64,000 nt of DNA from positions 1 to 64,000 of the forward strand of contig CALESY010000168.1 in assembly GCA_937919945.1 (NCBI GenBank). Direction: 5' to 3'. Of this stretch, positions 60,858-64,000 are shown piece by piece (positions within the stretch are counted from its first letter, which is position 1; every line of letters starts with the position of its first letter). The position numbers and the translations under genes were made by a program. The stretch comes from an uncultured Chitinophagaceae bacterium (GTDB lineage Bacteria > Bacteroidota > Bacteroidia > Chitinophagales > Chitinophagaceae). The notes under the pieces are model-generated. The model searched no databases and had not been told where the DNA came from. It was given only the letters and a program-made list of their open reading frames with translations.

Positions 60858-61754
60858 TTATGGGTTGTTGTCATTACTTGCTTTCGTCAGTATGTCTTTC
60901 TCTTCCTGCGATAGCGAGTTGTAGCCTTTCTGGTTTATTTTATCCAGTATATCGTCTATTCTTTTCTGATTGTTTTGTCTGAGCTGATAATTGCTTAATG
61001 CCTCGTTTCTTTTACGGCTGTTCTTTTCCCGAATTTTATCGGTATCGGGTTCTGTAAGGCTGCTCATACGGTCGAATAGATTGTACACCCACATACCCGG
61101 CTGCTTACCGTTTTTCAGCAGTATCATGTATGTAAAGCCTGTCAGTGCACCGCCTGCTATCATGAACAAAGACGGTGTATGCATGTTGATGTTAACCAGC
61201 ATCAAAGCATAGAATATGATGGCAAGCACAACAATTGGAATACTGAATGTGGGTGCAAGGTAGAAACGATAATTGGGGGATAGTGTAAGAGTGGCAGTAG
61301 CAATACCGACTACACCCGCGTGCGCGCCAATCATATAGCCTGTTGTATTGACACCTGTAAGTAACTGGCTGCCCTCGTAAAACAAGCCGCCGATAATGAG
61401 ACTGTATACGAATAATGGTATCAATTGTTTGTAGCCAACCAACGTTTGCATTACCGCACCAAAACCATACAACCACACCATATTGGTAAACAACACCCAG
61501 AAACCGTCGTGTGTCCATCCGTAGGTGAAAACAGTCCAGAACTTCGCACCAAAATTATCCATGTTGGGTAGTGCAACATAGGGAGTAAAGTTTGTTGTAA
61601 AATAGTTTTCGCTCAAACCAACAACTAACAATATGACACGTATGAGGTGATACGTTATGAAGCCTGTTGCAGATGCAACAATAATCTGCAATACGGCGTT
61701 CTGGCTATAGCCGGGGATGGAAGATAACGGAGAGCGTTTGCGGCTTGTGTTCAT
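60858..61754 (-). CDS. Rhomboid-like membrane protein lacking catalytic residues
   Basis: A 298-residue rhomboid-fold protein with six helices. The FWTVFTYGWTHDGFWVLFTNMVWLYGFG segment corresponds to the loop-1/helix-2 region of GlpG. The catalytic GxSG motif reads GAHAG (143-147, His145 where Ser is expected), and the helix-6 region reads AGGALTGF without the catalytic His. It is therefore probably inactive as a protease. The C-terminal DILDKINQKGYNSLSQEEKDIL helix is common in Bacteroidota rhomboids. It starts 1 bp after the active rhomboid gene, suggesting a working pair. Confidence 0.85.
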   Translation of the reverse strand: MNTSRKRSPLSSIPGYSQNAVLQIIVASATGFITYHLIRVILLVVGLSENYFTTNFTPYVALPNMDNFGAKFWTVFTYGWTHDGFWVLFTNMVWLYGFGAVMQTLVGYKQLIPLFVYSLIIGGLFYEGSQLLTGVNTTGYMIGAHAGVVGIATATLTLSPNYRFYLAPTFSIPIVVLAIIFYALMLVNINMHTPSLFMIAGGALTGFTYMILLKNGKQPGMWVYNLFDRMSSLTEPDTDKIREKNSRKRNEALSNYQLRQNNQKRIDDILDKINQKGYNSLSQEEKDILTKASNDNNP

Positions 61755-61755
61755 G

Positions 61756-62643
61756 TTAATAGAAATGTTTTCTGTTTTGTTTGTTCCATATCTTCAGCAA
61801 TATAAAACCTACCAGCATACCGCCAAGGTGTGCGAAGTGAGCAACATTATCACCTGCGGAGTTTTGGATACCGGCAAATAATTCAAAAGCAGCGTAAGCA
61901 GCTACAACATATTTTGCCTTGATGGGTACAAGAAAGTAGAGATATAACAATGTATTGGGGAACAGATAGCCAAATGCAAACAAAATACCGAACACCGCGC
62001 CGGACGCACCAACGGTTGCCTCGTCATATATGCCAGGAAAGTATTGACCTGTTGGTTTGTAGGTAGTGCCGTGCAGATATTGATTGATGGCTGAGATAGA
62101 TTCATTGACTAAGTCTTGTGATGGTGTGTTGCTCCAAACCTTAGCTATTTCATACAACTGCAAACTAAGGGGGTTACCGCTCAGTTTTACACGTTGATTA
62201 AGGAATAAATTAAACTGGTCGAGAGTAGGGTTTTGCTGATAATGGGTAAAAGCTTGCTCAATGACTTTGTATTCGTAAGCTACAACACCCATGTGCAGTG
62301 CCGCAGCACCCAGTCCGCATATTATATAGAATGTAATGAAACGTTTGGCACCCCAGACATTTTCCAGAATACTGCCAAACATCCACAGTGCAAACATATT
62401 TGAGAATAAGTGCATGATAGTAAGATTTACATCATTATAACTACCATGCAAAAACATATGTGTAAAATATTGCCAAGGTTTGAAGTAAACGGACTTCCAA
62501 TGATGTAGCCCCAGATAGTCTGACAGGTCGATACCAAACCTGCCAAGCACAAACTGAGCAAAAGCCATGATGGAATTAATGATAATTAAGTTCTTAACTA
62601 TCGGAGGAAGTATCTGAAAGCGCCCCGGCCTGAATTCGGTCAT
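61756..62643 (-). CDS. Rhomboid-family intramembrane serine protease
   Basis: A 295-residue polytopic protease. The catalytic Ser214 is in VGASGAVFG and His272 in AHFAHLGGMLVG. The N-terminal WQYFTHMFLHGSYNDVNLTIMHLFSNMFAL segment includes the oxyanion His/Asn region. An insertion of about 80 residues (about 125-205) between helices 3 and 4 is longer than in GlpG but seen in Bacteroidota members. It is the first gene of the series running to galE; a -7 element lies about 60 bases upstream. Confidence 0.92.
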   Translation of the reverse strand: MTEFRPGRFQILPPIVKNLIIINSIMAFAQFVLGRFGIDLSDYLGLHHWKSVYFKPWQYFTHMFLHGSYNDVNLTIMHLFSNMFALWMFGSILENVWGAKRFITFYIICGLGAAALHMGVVAYEYKVIEQAFTHYQQNPTLDQFNLFLNQRVKLSGNPLSLQLYEIAKVWSNTPSQDLVNESISAINQYLHGTTYKPTGQYFPGIYDEATVGASGAVFGILFAFGYLFPNTLLYLYFLVPIKAKYVVAAYAAFELFAGIQNSAGDNVAHFAHLGGMLVGFILLKIWNKQNRKHFY

Positions 62644-62702
62644 TTTTTAATGTTTCGTCTTAGTAACAATACTCAATTATCACGCCTGATAAATAGTGCT
62701 GT

Positions 62703-62710
62703 CAAAATTA
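62703..62710 (-). promoter_or_regulatory. Candidate -7 element for the rhomboid-to-galE series
   Basis: TAATTTTG on the minus strand, 60 bases before the ATG at 62643. A TTTG is present but 23 bp away, a little beyond the usual spacing. Confidence 0.45.
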
Positions 62711-62769
62711 CACGTTATCGTGTTCTGTAACCTCAAATTACAAATCTTAATATTATAAAGGAACTGCCA

Positions 62770-64000
62770 CTATGTAGCTTTGCCCTTATTGCCTTGCAGC
62801 AATGCCAGTACACCTTCTTTTTGCAAGATGCGATACCCGATACGGTCGTTTGATATACCTTTTTGCAATTGGTAGGTAAACAGAAACTGTTCATCGTCTG
62901 CCATTTGTGTAGTAAAGTATGCAAAATTAATAGATGGGTTGTCACTGAAATGTTGTGCTACCTCGTGCAGGTGAGTAGATAGTACCATCAGGTGATGCGG
63001 ATGGTTTAGCAAACCCTGTACAACGGCTTTGGTACACTCATAGGCATCGTGCACATTCGTGCCTTTAAACAACTCGTCCATCAATACAAGATGTGCACCT
63101 TGTTGTTGCAGTTGCTGTGCGGTTAGCTTCATTCGTTGCACCTCTGCAAAGAAATAACTCTCACCTTTTATCAGGTTATCTTCTACGTGCATATTGGTAA
63201 CAATGCCCTGCATAAAGCTGATGCGCATAGAGGATGCAGGTACACCCATGCCAAGATGAGCGAGTAATGCAGCTAAACCCATAGCACGCATGAACGTTGT
63301 TTTGCCGGACATGTTAGCACCCGTGAGCAACAAAAAATTCTGATGTTGTTGCAGGTGTATATCATATGGCACAGGTTGCGGCAACAGCGGGTGGTACAAA
63401 CCCTGTACATCCAGCACCGATGTTGCTGGTGGTAACAATACGGGGAACTGCCAGTTGTGCAGCAATGTAGCTTTAGACATTGATTGCCACGCATCGAGCC
63501 TTGCATAGTGATTTACAAGGCGATGGATGTTGGTTTTCATTTCCCGCCGTACTTTGTAGTTAAGTGCTGCAAGTTCGCGATAGGGGGTGTCTTTACTTAT
63601 ATTTAATAGTGCAGGTACAAGCGGATGTGTTATTTCCTGCTGCATTTTTTCCAGTTCGCTTTGCAGTAATACGGGTGCGTCGGACAGTTTAGCTAATGCT
63701 ATTAATTGCTGACAACCACGTAATAAATCGGTGATGTGCGATAGTGAGAACTGCGTGAAAAAATACTCCTGTTTGTTCAGGTATTTCTGAATATACTTAC
63801 CAAACAATAATTCTATGCCCGATGGCTGTGCACGTTGTCCGTCTGTTTCATCAAAAAACTTTTCCAGCATCACCAGCGTACCATTGGTAATTATATCCGG
63901 CCATACATCTGTATGCTTAGTAAAAAAGCGAACCACATCCTGCATTTGCTGCAAATACTCATAACTATCTGGTGGCGATAATATATGATTGCGTAGCATG
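62770..64000 (-). CDS. MutS-family ATPase (partial, N-terminus outside window)
   Basis: At least 409 residues of a MutS-related protein. Residues 1-110 resemble the end of the MutS core domain (LLRNHILSPPDSYEYL pattern), and the ATPase domain has Walker A TGANMSGKTT (226-235), Walker B HLVLMDELFKGTN (Asp308/Glu309) and the STHLHEVAQHF switch. The frame has an ATG at 63999, but the sequence around it looks like the interior of the core domain, so the gene very likely continues beyond the window. It lacks a MutS2 Smr domain at the C-terminus. It resembles short Bacteroidota MutS-like proteins rather than the mismatch-repair MutS of about 860 residues. Confidence 0.85.
   Translation of the reverse strand, partial: MLRNHILSPPDSYEYLQQMQDVVRFFTKHTDVWPDIITNGTLVMLEKFFDETDGQRAQPSGIELLFGKYIQKYLNKQEYFFTQFSLSHITDLLRGCQQLIALAKLSDAPVLLQSELEKMQQEITHPLVPALLNISKDTPYRELAALNYKVRREMKTNIHRLVNHYARLDAWQSMSKATLLHNWQFPVLLPPATSVLDVQGLYHPLLPQPVPYDIHLQQHQNFLLLTGANMSGKTTFMRAMGLAALLAHLGMGVPASSMRISFMQGIVTNMHVEDNLIKGESYFFAEVQRMKLTAQQLQQQGAHLVLMDELFKGTNVHDAYECTKAVVQGLLNHPHHLMVLSTHLHEVAQHFSDNPSINFAYFTTQMADDEQFLFTYQLQKGISNDRIGYRILQKEGVLALLQGNKGKAT

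Overview
The window looks like a chromosomal segment of a member of the Bacteroidota, probably near Chitinophagales/Sphingobacteriales. The evidence is: several promoters of the Bacteroidota type (TTTG, then about 19 bp, then TAnnTTTG), no obvious Shine-Dalgarno sites, the futalosine menaquinone gene mqnB, a PUR/DUF3276 protein, a DUF3098 gene beside ftsX, and Bacteroidota-style rhomboid, DUF2461 and MutS-like proteins. The genus assignment is inference. No tRNA, rRNA, IS element, integrase or CRISPR array was seen.

Layout. Positions 1-3.6 kb hold the end of a membrane protein, the pterin genes folE and a PTPS/QueD-like gene (minus strand), mqnB, a PUR-like nucleic-acid-binding protein and an outer-membrane barrel. 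From 3.66 to 47.4 kb lies a very large surface-polysaccharide locus. The lipoprotein wza points left from a divergent promoter region. To its right, 36 genes from wzc to a pglE-like aminotransferase all point right, and after the 121-bp gap behind wzc no gap exceeds about 30 bp. The locus ends at a strong terminator at 47.43-47.47 kb. The remainder is core genome: DUF3098-ftsX, an arginase-fold protein, hflX, a 420-bp repeat-bearing non-coding stretch with a small basic protein, DUF2461, dxr-rseP, and a minus-strand run of two rhomboids, an EEP-family protein, cysS, an MsbA-like ABC transporter and galE, then a MutS-like ATPase cut by the window end.

How the polysaccharide locus may work. A small PglC-like phosphoglycosyltransferase with PglD- and PglE-like enzymes suggests a bacillosamine-type first sugar. 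Gmd and Fcl make GDP-L-fucose. A UDP-glucuronate 4-epimerase makes UDP-GalA. A WbpB/WbpD/WbpE-like trio with a WbpG-like amidotransferase and a HisF-like protein suggests a 2,3-diacylamino uronic acid carrying an acetamidino group. Fourteen glycosyltransferases assemble the unit. Four asparagine-synthetase-family proteins, placed among the glycosyltransferases, are best explained as uronamide-forming amidotransferases, and a NodU/TobZ-type carbamoyltransferase, an O-acyltransferase and a methyltransferase add further decoration. Export genes are mixed: Wza/Wzc (Wzy-type), Wzm/Wzt with a C-terminal carbohydrate-binding extension (ABC-type) and a Wzy-like membrane protein, but no recognisable Wzx flippase.

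The points most worth a second look are: the four AsnB paralogues with four different residues at the Glu348 position of E. coli AsnB; a HisF-like protein that has lost the cyclase Asp11 but keeps the ammonia-gate residues, with no HisH nearby; the mixed export system; helically phased GCAAC repeats after hflX; and an active/inactive rhomboid pair.
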